Assembly: GCA_963682175.1 (NCBI GenBank)
Contig: OY821779.1
Span: forward strand, 6,336,501-6,400,500
Direction: 5' to 3'
DNA length: 64,000 nucleotides
Source: Triglochin maritima
Taxonomy: Eukaryota > Streptophyta > Magnoliopsida > Alismatales > Juncaginaceae
Every line of letters starts with the position of its first letter. Positions within the stretch are counted from its first letter, which is position 1. The notes beneath the pieces were generated by a model that saw nothing but the letters and a program-made list of their open reading frames with translations, was not told the origin of the DNA and ran no database searches. Made by a program: the position numbers and the translations under genes. Of the stretch, positions 12,514-23,861 are shown one piece after another.

Positions 12514-13665
12514 ATGGGCAACTGCCAGGCGGCGGAGGCTGCGGCGGCGGTGGTGCAGCACCAGGACGGGAAAGTCGAGCGACTCTACTGGCCGACGGTG
12601 GCGGCGGAGGTGATGCGCTCCAACCCCGGGCACTACGTCGCCCTCGCCACCACCCTCTGCCACTCCAGCTCCGACCACAACGTCGTACGCGTCACCAAGC
12701 TCCGCCTCCTCCGCCCCAACGACCCTCTCCTCCTCGGCCACGTCTACCGCCTCGTCACCTCCCAAGGTCCGTCCGTTAGTCCCTCCCACCTTTTTGCTCT
12801 TTCACTTCCTTTCTGGTTGAGAAAAATATTTTAAAAAAGTTTTTTTTCTTTTTTGGTGATGTAGAGGTGGTGAAGGCGTTGAGGGCGAGGAAGCAGGAGA
12901 GGGCGAGGAAGGAAGGAGATCCGACTCACCGGAAGAACAAGAGTGTGAGCGTTCTGGAACGTGAACATGTTGTTGTTGATAACAGACCTGTTGATTCCAT
13001 TGAGGTTTGTTTCCATCTTCTCTGTTTTCAGGGGTGGTTTTTTGTTGCATGTTTTTTTAGAATAGAGTTTGTTCAATTGTTTGTGAACTTTAGTTGAGGT
13101 TGAGGAAACTATTTTTAGGGTCTTCATACCTTGATAAAGTTTTTTTTCCTGTACGAGCAGAAAAACAACGTGGGTTTGATTGATTTATATAGATAGGGTG
13201 GAGTTCACTCAACCACCGTGCTGACTGATTTTTGGAATTCTTTCTTCCAAAAGATTCTTTTTTTTGCTTTATTGATAGAAGTTTTTTTGGAGAAATATAA
13301 TCGAAGTTATGTTTTTTATGTAAGATAATCAAAGCTAAGTTGTTACTTTTCTTCTTATTATCAAGCTAGTGGGCGGCATTAAGGTTGACTCAACCACCAT
13401 ATCTTATCTTATTTAAACACTGATGTTCTTGCATAATCGAACTGTTATATATATAGTGAAAAATAATGAGAACACTTAGATTCCAAATTTTAAGTATGAT
13501 GTCATTGTTTATTTTTAATCTGGTGTTCATGTTGTGATGTGCAAATGTGATATGTTCCAGGAGGTTTCAACGGCAGAAAGACACAAGCAGAAGACTGCAC
13601 AAGCCTCAGCAAGATCAAGACATTGGAGGCCATCTCTTCAGAGCATTTCAGAGGGAGCCAGCTAA
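12514..13665 (+). CDS. DUF4228 (PADRE) domain protein, 165 aa
   Basis: Three exons join in phase: 12514-12766 (donor AG/GTCCG), 12865-13004 (acceptor GTAG, donor GAG/GTTTG) and 13561-13665 (acceptor TTCCAG). The product starts MGNCQAAEAAAAV. Gly2 and Cys4 fit N-myristoylation plus palmitoylation, so attachment to membranes is likely. It continues with KVERLYWPTVAAEVMRSNPG and VTKLRLLRPNDPLLLGHVYRL, the conserved N-terminal blocks of DUF4228 proteins, and ends with a basic disordered tail holding RHWRPSLQSISEGAS. Members are plant-specific proteins of about 150-200 residues, often induced by stress or pathogens; no biochemical activity is established. Exon 1 is far more GC-rich than its surroundings, as is common at plant gene starts. 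The upstream MITE ends 80 bp before the ATG. Confidence 0.9.
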
Positions 13666-15553
13666 GAGACCTGACCTGACCCGACCCTTCAGTGTGGTTC
13701 CATTTCAATGGCAAAGATAGGTTTATAATTATAATTAACAGTGTGTGAACTTGCCCACAAGCACAAACTGGTGTTGGAGAGTGCTGGTTGTGGTAGATAT
13801 TGGTTTGGTTCTTCTAGCTGTGCTTAATGTTGGAAGTAGAAAAAAAATTGGTTGAGAGTCGCTTAAGAGCAGGCAATGTAACATACTTTAATTGTTAGTT
13901 GATAGCAGTGTGTGAATGGAAATAACAGACTTGCTAACCTTTGGTTCCAGTCCTGTGCTGTGGTGCCACTTGCCTTCCTGTTGTTTGATGCGTGGGAATG
14001 TAGGAGTCATTTATTGCACACAGTGTTGTTGCACAGGTTTTTGAACCTAGAGTGAGTTTTTCTATTCAGCAGTCAACTGCAGATGAGTAGGATTTGATGT
14101 TTGTCTAGTGTTCACGTGTTCATATTAATGGCTACACTTGTCAAATGAAGTGACTATTGACTTACGTTGCCGTTACGGCTCCTGGGAAGATGCGCAAATC
14201 AGTTTGCAATTCTTCTTCTCATTAAGACTTCTATAATGAATACCTCAAAATCTCCCGTGTGGATATGCTTGGTTCTGAGAACATTTCGCTGACAGCATAT
14301 TTTGAAGTGTTAAAGCATATTTGATAGTGGAAGCAATAAGACAGAGATAAAGAGTACCAGAATTTGGAAATGAATTTTCATGGTTGACTTTTAAAAATTG
14401 TAGTGAAGTTTTAAGAAGTTTAGTTTTGAAAGTTATGCTAACTTAAGAATTATGCTTGCAATGGATTCTCCCACTTTCACTAAGAAGACGTGGAGTTGAA
14501 GTTTAAGAGTTCCTACACTTTATGCAAACAAATCCTTCTACAAAACAGTAAGATTTAACTACGTTTAATGAATTAGAGTGAAAATTCTATCTTTATCATG
14601 TCTAAATCAATAGTCCGTAACACCAACAAAACTTATCACTATCTAAGGGAGTTTAACATCTTGATACCTAGCATGATATACACAAACCATCTAATGAAAC
14701 CTACCCAATTATTAAAAAAAAACAGCATTGAAAAGTACTTCACTCTCCAAAGTGGGACTCCAAGACAACAGAGACATGAGTAGTTCCAAGAATAAAATAT
14801 ACGGTAAGGAATCAAATCATGGCGGGGGAGAAGAAAATCATGCAAAGAAAGAATCGCAACCCAAACCCATGGATGAATATATCGGTCCTTTGCATGGTGT
14901 ACTTCGGATAATATCAGATTCGTTGTCAGATCTCGTGGGCACCATGATATAGCGTGACTGGCTCCACCAATAAAGTTGACCTCCATATTCTGTGCGGGAA
15001 AAGTCACTCTCCACTTCAATGCCAAATAATGGCCACTCTAATGCTGTACTGATTACTAAGTACCATAAAAAATTATTCCGGCAAAAGCTCGACGAAGTGT
15101 TTGGAAAGGAGGAAAACTCCTAGTGATGCTCACTGGCTCCTGGGGGTCTTTGCTATTTTTTGGATGTCAAATCTGACTAGCAGTATTTTTTTAGCAAAGA
15201 GAAGAGACGTTTTATTTCTTTGAAATTGCCAGACAAGTACGTGATGCAGCACAAGATCATAAGATTATGTTTCTTTATTTCAGAATTTCACTCATCAGTG
15301 AGATTCGTACAAGTAAAGATACATCGACATGGAATATAAGTGTAATAAATGAGCTAAGAAACTTTCCAAAAAAAAGTTAGAAAGGTGAAGAAATCTCAAT
15401 TTTTTTAAGGAATGCCTGGCAGTTTGAAAGAGGGTCAATAGCAGCATAAACAATGTTTTGTAAAACTGTATTTACCAACTAAATGTACAGGATACAAGGA
15501 ATTTGAAAAAACGGAAAATGCAACAACCCACGCGATGCTCGAGGGGCAGATGG
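13666..15553. other. 3' region of the DUF4228 gene and intergenic DNA
   Basis: The first few hundred bases are probably the 3' UTR of the DUF4228 gene. Beyond that I see no conserved frame, RNA gene or paired element ends. Confidence 0.55.
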
Positions 15554-15556
15554 TAA

Positions 15557-16210
15557 GGGCACCCTTAACGGGGGTGCCCCGCCCGGGCGCCCTGGTCGGG
15601 CGCCCAGGCGCACCCCCGTTAGCGGGCGGGGCGCCCGCCCGGGCGCTTGCCCGGGCGGTGGGCGTCCCGGGCAGACGCCCGGGCGCCCATGGGAGGGGGA
15701 CACGTGTCCCCCTCCCATTGGTTATTTTTTTTTTTTTTTTTTGTTTTGGTTTTTTTATTAATGGATTGGGTATTTGTTATAAATGTGGGGTAATAATTTT
15801 TTGTAAGTGATTAAAATTAAGAATTTTCGAGAACCAACAATTTCAAGTTAAATAGAAAAAAAATTAATACAACAATACCATAACAACAATACATTAATAA
15901 TAATAAAATATGAAATACAACCAACCACATGAAACATCTGTGTAATTGGAATTAGATTTAAAATTATAATGTAATTAGAATTAGATTTATATATAATGTA
16001 TTTTGTTAAATGTTGTGTGAAAATTAAATTTGTTTAATTAAGAAATGATGTGGATGAAAGAGAGTGTAGGGTGGATGGGGGTAGCCTGGGCATGGATAAG
16101 GGGATTTTTTGGGTGGGTTGGGTGAGCTGACGTGGCAGAGAGATAAGCTGACGTGGCAGAGAGAGGGTGCAGGGCGCCCGGAGGTAGCCCGAGCGCTGTT
16201 AAATATGCTC
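15557..16210. mobile_element. Non-autonomous Harbinger-type element, GC-rich ends
   Basis: It is flanked by a perfect TAA duplication (15554-15556 and 16211-16213). The left end GGGCACCCTTAACGGGGG is followed by about 150 bp of GCCCGGGCGCC-type sequence full of small hairpins; the right end reads GAGCGCTGTTAAATATGCTC. TTAACG near the left end and TTAA near the right match the arrangement of the Harbinger element at 9335-11203. GAGCTGACGTGGCAGAGAG occurs near its right end, as in the sister copies. There is no coding capacity. Confidence 0.75.
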
Positions 16211-16464
16211 TAAGACACACAAGAGCAGGGCTGACCAAGGAGATGAAATGTACTCCCAAAACGCATTGACTCCAAAAATCAGCCAAAGCTGCCTAAATAT
16301 TCTCTACCAAAACCAGACAACAAATTTATGTATTTTTTATTTATAAAAAGTAACAAATTTATGCATATTGAGTATAGAAATTATCAAACTGTATGGACAA
16401 TTAAGAACAAAAAAGGCTGGTTATTACTCTGGCATGTGCACTGATTCCTGAAGATTGAAGTTGC

Positions 16465-19400
16465 TTAGAGGTATCTATTAGCAGGTACAAGCTTTATCAA
16501 TTTAGCCAGCTCATATGATTTAAAATCTTTGCCAAAACACAAGCTCAGATCAAGAGGGGTCTTCCCATCCTGGACATTTCAACAAAGAAAACATTATAAC
16601 CAGCTGACATTTTTTTTCTTTCTTTCCTGACATTTCAATGCGTGCAGATTAAACAAGGGTTATATACTTAATGTAGAGAAATCTAGCTAGAATGGAAGTA
16701 AGACAGAGAAAACAGCATCATAAAAATATAAAGAGAATAGCAATATAATACAAGCAATGCAGCTATCATTTAGATTGAACCCTATAAATAATAATAAGGT
16801 GTCGACACTTGTATTAGTCTTCAGGCAAATTTGTTCATATTCTAATGCAGGGTGACGATTAAAAATTTACTAATATTTTCATTGCAATTTAAAACTGAGT
16901 GTAGACGGTCTTAGCGGGTGGGCGATTCACTCTACAAGTTGAGGGAGAGTGAGGAATCTGTGAGTGCTGATCTAAGAAGCACGGAGACGGACACAGGACA
17001 CGGACACGACATGGACACGGAGATATGACATTTTTCTAAAAAGTAGGACACGGACACGGCATTAAAAATATAATTAAAAATAATAATATATATAAATAAA
17101 AAATAATATACTTGTAAAAAAATAATTACTCATAAATGTTAAATGTTCATAATAAAATAATATACGTTGTTTCAGGTTGCTTCATCATTGTCCATGACAA
17201 AAGTAGTCATTATGTCTATTCTTAAAGGACAACAAACTGATTACTACCTAATAAAATAATATACTTCAAGAGTTGTATTGAAACTTCCTTGACCCAATGG
17301 TTTATCTTCTTATTCTCCTCTATATAAACATTCTGGTACCGAAAAGGAGGAAGGAAAAAAAAGTCAAAAGTCAAAATCAAGACCAAGGAGTGTCCTAGGA
17401 GTGTCCACCACTGCGAAATGTCAAAACTACTGTAGGACACGCCACCTGGCGTGTCCGACACGTGTCCAAGGCGTGTCCGAGGAGTGTCGGTGTCCGACAC
17501 GGCCATGACTCGGACACGACGACCATTCAGAAGTGTCCGTGCTTCCTAGGTGCTGATTAACTTCATAAAGATCAAAGAATGAATGAAGATGGCAAAGAAT
17601 GCCTACTTGGAGCCAAAAGTAAGAAAAGTCCTTCAGGCGCAAGACATGTATGTATTAGGATCTAATGATGTTGAAATTCCAGAGATACACGTTGAGATGA
17701 CAAAGTAATGGTCTAAATAATGACAAACATAGATTAAAACTAACAAGCTTAGAGTACATTAGAGCTCACACCCAAAGTAGTCAAATATCAACAAAAAAAA
17801 CTAGAATATATATAGTAATATAGAGGAGGGATCCACAACCCTTGAGTAAAATGTCTACATCAATTTACCATTGTTTATAAATCAATATTCCAAATGAAAA
17901 ATTCAAACAAAAAATCTTTACTTACGACTTAAATTATCACAAATGTCGAAAATCATAAATTTGGGAGCCATTTTATGAGACATGAAGAAATTGGTTTCAC
18001 GACAAATGCAATGTGTTTATTTTTCTCGCCTCTTGAGTTTACACAAGCATGTCACATTTTGTGATTTTCGACACCATGTTTGTGAGATCTTAATCCTAAT
18101 GGTGTCTTAATGTTGTTTTAGGAGGTGATTAAGAGATGATTTTGGACGGCTGAGATGGAGTGTTGATGGATGAGGGGTTGAGATGGATTGGAGATGAGAT
18201 GGAGGGTTGAGATGGTTTAGAGATTTGATGGATGGTGAGTATTGAAGGGGTGGGAGATATTTATTGGTGATCCTCTCTCTCTCTCTCTCCTTGCTCACTC
18301 TCCCGTCTCTCTCTCTCTCTCTACTGGTTGTGCTTTGGCGTGGAGGTGTTGTGCTCCGGCGAAGGGGAGGCTCGGCGAGGGTGGTTGGTGGAGGTGAGTG
18401 TGTGGTTTTGCTAAACCCATCCCTTGCGTTTTCCCTTTCCTCTCTCTCAACCTACCTCGTTTTCTGTTGTGGAGGTTGGTGTGGAGATTGACGGAGGTGT
18501 TGGAGTGCTCGAGGTTGTCGAGGAGGTGGTGATCGTCGTTCGAGCGTGATGTTCGTTGACGGATCGTGATTTTGGGGAGAAGAGCTCGTGGAAGCGCCGT
18601 CATGGTTTTTCGAAGGTTTTTTCAAACCTTCACGGTATGTCAACTCGCTCACTTTAGTAGTGTGAGTATTTGGAAGTCGACGGTAGGCCTTCCGGCTCGT
18701 TGCAAGTAAACATGCAACAGATTTTACTGGCTGATCGGTCGACCGTTCTTAATGAGATTTCGGATTCTGCCTCACATCGGTCGAACGATGCCCTTGGGCG
18801 GTCGACCGGTTGTGCATTTAAGGCAAGCATGGTTGGTTTCGGTCGAACGGGTCTCATTTGTCGTTTGACCATGTGAATTGTCATAAGTCGGTTGAGGCGT
18901 TGACCATCTAAACGGCCGACTGCCTGTATGACTTTGTCGACCGGTGACTTAAGTTCGATTGATGGTTGGTTCGACCGAAGGTGGTTCGGTCGACCAGACT
19001 TGATGTAGACCGTGGGAGAATTCTCTGGTGGAATTCGGTTGACCGAGAGTCCTCGGGGGTTCGACCAGATTCGTTGATTGAGTTGGGGGAATTCCTTGAT
19101 GGAATTCAGTCGACCGAGAGTGCTCGGGGGTTCGACCGGATTCGTGTTGTGCGTGAGGGATTTTTCCCTGGTTACTTTCGGTCGAACGGGGCTCCTTTGC
19201 CGTTCGACCGATTAGTCATTTTGTTCGTTGAACCTGGGAGGCGAGTTTTAAACGGTCGACCGGTCCCTGACTTTGGTTCGACCGAACGAGTGTGGTTGGT
19301 GGGAATTGGTTGACCGATGAAGTGCCGGTCGAGGCAATTGCCCTGTATTTGTGAAATTCGATCGACCGGGACTTTTAATTCAGTCGACCGTTTTTGTCTA

Positions 19401-22400
19401 GCTTTGCACGTTGGAGGTGCGGTTGTTGTAGTCGTCCGTGTGGGGCGAGTTGTGGTGCCGATGTTCTTCCGACAGGTGTGCTAGTGAGCACGAGTGTTGC
19501 GGTGGTTGAGTGAAAGAGCCCTGAAGCACCGTAACTGTGTGAGAGCTGTGGTTGGGTGAAAAAACCCTGGAGCCGAGCTTGGAAATGTGAGTGTTGCGTT
19601 GGTTGGGTGAAAGAGTCATGAAGCACCGTAACTGTGTGAGAGCTGCGGTTGGGTGAAAGAGCCATGAAACTCAGGTAGTCTGTGCGGGGTTGGGTGAAAA
19701 AACCTTGGAGCTCTGTAGTGCGTTCAGGTTGGGTGAAAGAGCCCTGGAGCCTGAGCATGAACCGCGTGTTAAGGGTTGAGTGAAAAAGCCCTGGAGCCCT
19801 TGGACGTTTAGGTTGGGTGAAAAAGCTCTGGAGCCCTTGGTCGTGTCGTGGTAGCTACGGTTGGGTGAAAAAGCCCTGGAGCCCAGCTTGACGACGAGTA
19901 TGTTGCAATGGTTGGGTGAAAAAACCCTGGAGTCCAGCCTGGTAGTTGTGCTTTTCTTGTTGGTAGAATTGGATGCTATGGTGTTTTTCAGTTCATGCAT
20001 TGTAGAGTTTGGCATACGGGGTTTCCTTCTGGAAACTCAGATATTGTTGCATGTTTGCTTTTCAGGCCGTGATCGGCGATAGGGGGTGGTGACCAAGGAG
20101 ATGAGTGCTACTACCTGATCATGTTTTCTCTCATTTTGAGGTCGGAGTGATTACTTGTATTTATTGTTTAGCCTTTTGAAATATAATCACACTTTTGAGA
20201 TATTCAGATATATATATATATATATATATTATATATGTTGGTACACCTTCTTCCTTGTGTTTTGAGTAATATCATCTGTTGATTGTTGTTTAGAAAATTT
20301 TAAATTTTTCCGTTGTGTCGAGGATGTTACAATGTTGATTCGGATATTCCATTTGGAGTTCGAATTACATGTTAATGACAATGGTAATTTAAATGTCAAC
20401 ATATTTTAAAGATAGGAGATCCCTCCTCATATATATATATATATATATATGACTATCAATTCAACACCCAATCAACTTACAGAAGTACAAAATTTACCTT
20501 TTTTCTTCTTGTTTTGTCTGCACCATTGACCAACAAAATTTTACCGATGTCCCTTGACCTACTTTGCATGGCAACGTGTAGGGGAGTCCAGCCTTCCTGA
20601 ACAAAGTCAACAGATAAAATGCATCAAGCCATTGCATAAGTATGCAGATAAAAGATAGAATTGCAGTTGTGACTTACATTATCTGCAACATTCACGTCAA
20701 CCTTATGCTTAATCAAAAGTTTTACTGTTTGGATGGCACCAACTTGAACAGCGTGATGAAGTGGGGTGGCACCATCCTGCTAGGATAAATAGTGTATTAG
20801 TATTGGGTATGACAAATTCCACAATCTCAAGAAAACTTTAAGGAGATGGGGTCTAAATATGTTAATTGTGCTTACCCGGTCTCTGACATGAGGAGTAGCA
20901 CCTTTTTTTAAGAGGTAACTGATGACAGACTCTTTTTTACCTATCACTGCCTTGTGGAGAGCAGTAAAACCATCCTGTTTCACTGAACCTAATCAAGCTC
21001 CAGCGCTTCAGATAAGAGAAAGCTCAAATGAAGTGGTACATCAAGAGACTACGCCTTACCTTGTCTACAGAATCTACATGGACACCACACTCAAGTATCT
21101 GGTCAATGATTTGAATCTGGCCTGATAAAGCCAGAGTGTGTAATGGGTTCCACTTTTTCTGCACAATTGTAGATCAAAGAAGAATAAAATGTCACGCTAT
21201 TAAAGTTTTAGTTGTGCTTAAATTTCTAAAATTTCAAGTAATGTTCAAGTTCATGAAACAAAACCGTTGAAATTTTGCTGAGGTCGGGGCCATGATTCTG
21301 CTGTAATATTGCCTTCTCTTCAGCACTTAATAGTGATGCAACTCCTGCAGTGGTGAAACAGAATATAACAAAATTATTAGTTTATCATGTCAAGCCTTGT
21401 GAAACAAGAGTATATGAAGCACTTCCTAGTAACCATATAAATGGCAGTGCTAAGTAGAAAACATGCAAAATAATAAATTTCTAACTAAAAAATATTGGAG
21501 TGAAAAATCATGCATGATTTAAGAGAATTTTATTTACTAACACCAGAAAGAAGGAAAGGCAACGCCAAAAGGAACAATTTTAAGTTTAAGTGTTCCTTGG
21601 CATTTAATATAGAGCAAAAAGGCTTCTTTAATCAATAACAAATAAACATTATTCTTTGAACAAGCATAAAATGACCATTTCTTTATTGGTGACAATTAAA
21701 TTAAACAATGTTATTCGCAACGTCCATAAATTGATTGCCTCAGAGTCAGTGTCTAAAGTTGGAAGTTAGCCCAAATCCACAGGACCGTAGAGTGTTGTAC
21801 ACAACTTGTGTTTAGCAATATGAGACTAATTGCTCGATAATCCCCCGCACGTGTAACCGAGATCATTTTCTCTAAGTCTACATATAGACAATATAGGTCA
21901 GAGTGAGTCTCCCACCGGTCAATCGACTCATTCTGATACCATGTAAAATTTTAGTTACTCCACAAACTCTACAAAACCTAAGCACTTGGATGAAGAATAG
22001 TGAATCCAACTATATATTATAAAATGTTGCACACAAGTTGTGTATAACAATGTGGAACATATTGAGTATTATGGAAGTGTGAGTATCCAACTCAAAACCA
22101 ATTGGTGATGAGTGGATGGACTCTCCAACTTATAACCTAAGAGAAAATCCCTAATTTTTCAAATTCTAAAATGTTGAGACAATTAATTTTTTATTTTCTT
22201 TGTGTCTACGTGTAAATAACAACATGAGTGGATGTGTTAAACCGATCGCTGGGTCATTCAAGCTCTGATACCTTTCAAAAGTGTGGGTATTCAACTCTAA
22301 ACTAATTAGTGATGACTGAAGAGACCCTCTAACTTATAACTCAAAAGAAAGTCTCTAAATTCTCCAACATGGGATTATTCTCTAACACTAGAAAATTTAA

Positions 22401-23066
22401 TTTAAGGTCTACCAAACCAATAGGCAGAACTAGACCAAAACTAGCATTTGCTACAACACCTTAATACTTCCCAACTACAAGTCACAATCCGATCCATAAT
22501 CTTTATCCCCGAAGCATTGCAAAATGAATGAAAAACTTCTTTCGACACAACAGAAAAGGTCAGTTCTAGTATGTGTATGTCAGAAAAATAGATGATTTTC
22601 TTTACTTCATCATAAATTACATATTTGTACCAAATCAACAGAACTAGATTGCCGATAATAGTTCTTGGAACTAAAATTCTGATACTGGAATTCTAGATTT
22701 TTCTCCTCTTCATGAAAACGCAAGAAGAAATTCGGAAACGGAAAAAAACGCAGGAGAACAAAAAAAACCGTCGGGGATCTCGTCTTCCTCTCCTCCAATA
22801 ATTCCAACACCACCATCGTCATCTTCATCGTCACTTTCGGCGTCGGGGTCTTCCCATAACCCCTCCCGAGGGGCGAAATCCGTGGGAGAGACAGAAAGGT
22901 TGGATTTTGGCCGGGGAAAATAAGGGAGACGTCGATGTGGGGAGTGTTGCGTTAGGGTTCCTGAGGGAAGTGGAGAAGAGAGGGGAAGGAATCGGAGGAG
23001 AGAGGGTTCCGGCGTGACGGGGATTCCTGGAGGTGGCGGCGTTCCGGCCAGGATAAGAGCCCTCAT
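16465..23066 (-). CDS. EMB506: EMB506-like chloroplast ankyrin-repeat protein, about 292 aa
   Basis: Seven exons on the minus strand join in phase: 22769-23066, 21265-21344, 21060-21158, 20876-20974, 20678-20776, 20498-20596 and 16465-16569. The N terminus ([14 protein letters not shown]...) is Ser/Pro/Arg-rich like a plastid transit peptide, followed by [19 protein letters not shown], an acidic block I recall from EMB506. [13 protein letters not shown] precedes five ankyrin repeats (residues about 127-292), including [30 protein letters not shown] and [16 protein letters not shown], and it ends [20 protein letters not shown]. In Arabidopsis EMB506 works with the related AKRP protein in plastid differentiation and is needed for embryo development. 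Four consecutive repeat exons are exactly 99 nt. The last intron (16570-20497) is swollen by a MITE and a solo LTR. An extra short exon in intron 1 cannot be excluded. Confidence 0.88.
16972..17549. mobile_element. hAT-type MITE inside the EMB506-like last intron, 578 bp
   Basis: The ends are inverted: CTAAGAAGCACGG on the left, CCGTGCTTCCTAG on the right. A perfect 8-bp duplication GTGCTGAT flanks it (16964-16971 and 17550-17557), the duplication size of hAT elements. Subterminal regions carry many GGACACGG / GTGTCCG copies in both orientations, typical of transposase-binding repeats. There is no coding capacity. Confidence 0.85.
18736..19390. repeat. GGTCGACC paired-palindrome array in the solo gypsy LTR
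   Basis: About twenty exact or one-to-two-mismatch copies of the 8-bp palindrome GGTCGACC, usually flanked by C/T-G and G-A to make CGGTCGACCG. Several come in pairs 21-22 bp apart start to start, for example GGTCGAACGATGCCCTTGGG followed by CGGTCGACC. The same arrangement occurs in three other LTRs in this window. Confidence 0.85.
19503..19945 (+). repeat. Tandem GGTTGGGTGAAAAAGCCCTGGAGC repeat, about ten copies
   Basis: Ten copies of a core reading GGTTGGGTGAAAAAGCCC followed by TGGAGC recur every 38-51 bp; the core is conserved and the linker varies in sequence and length. It lies inside the solo LTR. Minus-strand open frames here only reflect the repeat. Confidence 0.85.
20207..20230. 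repeat. (TA)n microsatellite
   Basis: A short run of TA dinucleotides within the solo LTR; a second (AT)n run lies near 20431-20451, just outside it. Confidence 0.9.
22060..22400. repeat. Degenerate two-copy direct repeat in EMB506-like intron 1
   Basis: A segment containing AACTCAAAACCAATTGGTGA and CTCCAACTTATAAC is repeated about 190 bp later as AACTCTAAACTAATTAGTGA and CTCTAACTTATAAC. A phrase CTGATACC(AT) precedes or follows each copy. It is probably an old repeat; I could not assign a family. Confidence 0.55.
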
Positions 23067-23566
23067 TTTGTTTGTCGGTTAGAGCTGGAGTGGACTGTGG
23101 AGGATTTTTTATGATTTTATTACCGTACTTACTCAATTTCATTTTAAATCTCAACCTCCAAAATATAAAATAAGACCACAAAAATTCGATCTCTGGTTTA
23201 AGTCTTAATTATCTCAAGACAATTGATCTCAACTGAACTAGTCCAAGTGAATTCGGAGTTTTTGAACAAGAGAAAGGACTATCTTTCACGTCTTCCGTCT
23301 TTATTATATTTGTTTGTTTTGGTCGAATAATAATTAGGTAAAATTTAGGGAACTACTAAACGTCGCCCCAAAACTATTTAAATCGCCCCTTGAAATTACC
23401 AAATTGCCCTTAACAATATATTTAATACCCATATCGTCCCGTGTCTATAAATTAGGCCTACGGTCTTGTATATTCATAATTTATCAGTAAAAACACCACC
23501 ACGAACATGTGTGGCGAGGGTGATGCATCCGGTGAGATAAGCCTGGCGCGGGGCAAATTTTGGGCC

Positions 23567-23816
23567 GAGCGTCTGCATTAGACGCCTCCCCCAAGGTGAG
23601 GGCGTTTGCGTAGGACGTCCTCCCCTTGGCCGAGGCGTCTAACGCAGACGCCTACGCAATGGGAGAGGCGTCTTATGTAGACGTCCTCCCCTTGGGTAAG
23701 GCGTCTGTAGTAGACGCCCTTCCCTTCGGTCAGGCGTCCTACTCAGACGCCTCACCCTTGGGTAGGGCGTTTAACTCAGACGCCCCCCCATGGGGTAGGC
23801 GTTTAATACAGACGCC
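23567..23816. repeat. 33-bp palindromic array A1, eight units
   Basis: Eight units of 32-33 bp, each with an inverted pair GGCGTCT(N5)AGACGCC that can form a hairpin, joined by a linker like TCCCCTTGGGTA. The hairpin stem is conserved, while loop and linker vary. Related arrays lie at 28812-28951, 29469-29657 and 30187-30310. Confidence 0.9.
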
Positions 23817-23861
23817 CGAATTTTTTTTTTGATTTTTTTAATTTCGATTTTATTTTTGTAG

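Larger units (their letters stand above)
18081..20331 (+). mobile_element. Solo gypsy LTR in the EMB506-like last intron, 2251 bp
   Basis: It begins TGTGAGATCTTAATCC and ends TCGAGGATGTTACA (TG...CA), flanked by the perfect 5-bp duplication ATGTT (18076-18080 and 20332-20336). No internal coding region is present, so it is a solo LTR left by recombination between two LTRs. Its last 40 bases (TTTAGAAAATTTT, then TTTCCGTTGTGTCGAGGATG) parallel the end of the pol-linked LTR at 59380-61263 read on its own strand (TTTTGAAAATTTT, then TTCCGCTGTTTCGGGACG), so the two are related. It contains CT microsatellites near 18270-18325, an array of paired GGTCGACC palindromes, and a ten-copy GGGTGAAAAAGCCCTGGAGC repeat. 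It lies antisense to the host gene. Confidence 0.88.

Noticed and set aside
12409..12789. Open frame antisense to DUF4228 exon 1
   Set aside because: It is the mirror of a GC-rich coding exon; the sense strand has the conserved protein and splice sites.
19375..20015. Minus-strand open frames rich in FSPN / FTQP repeats
   Set aside because: They are translations of the tandem DNA repeat in the solo LTR, with no conserved protein.
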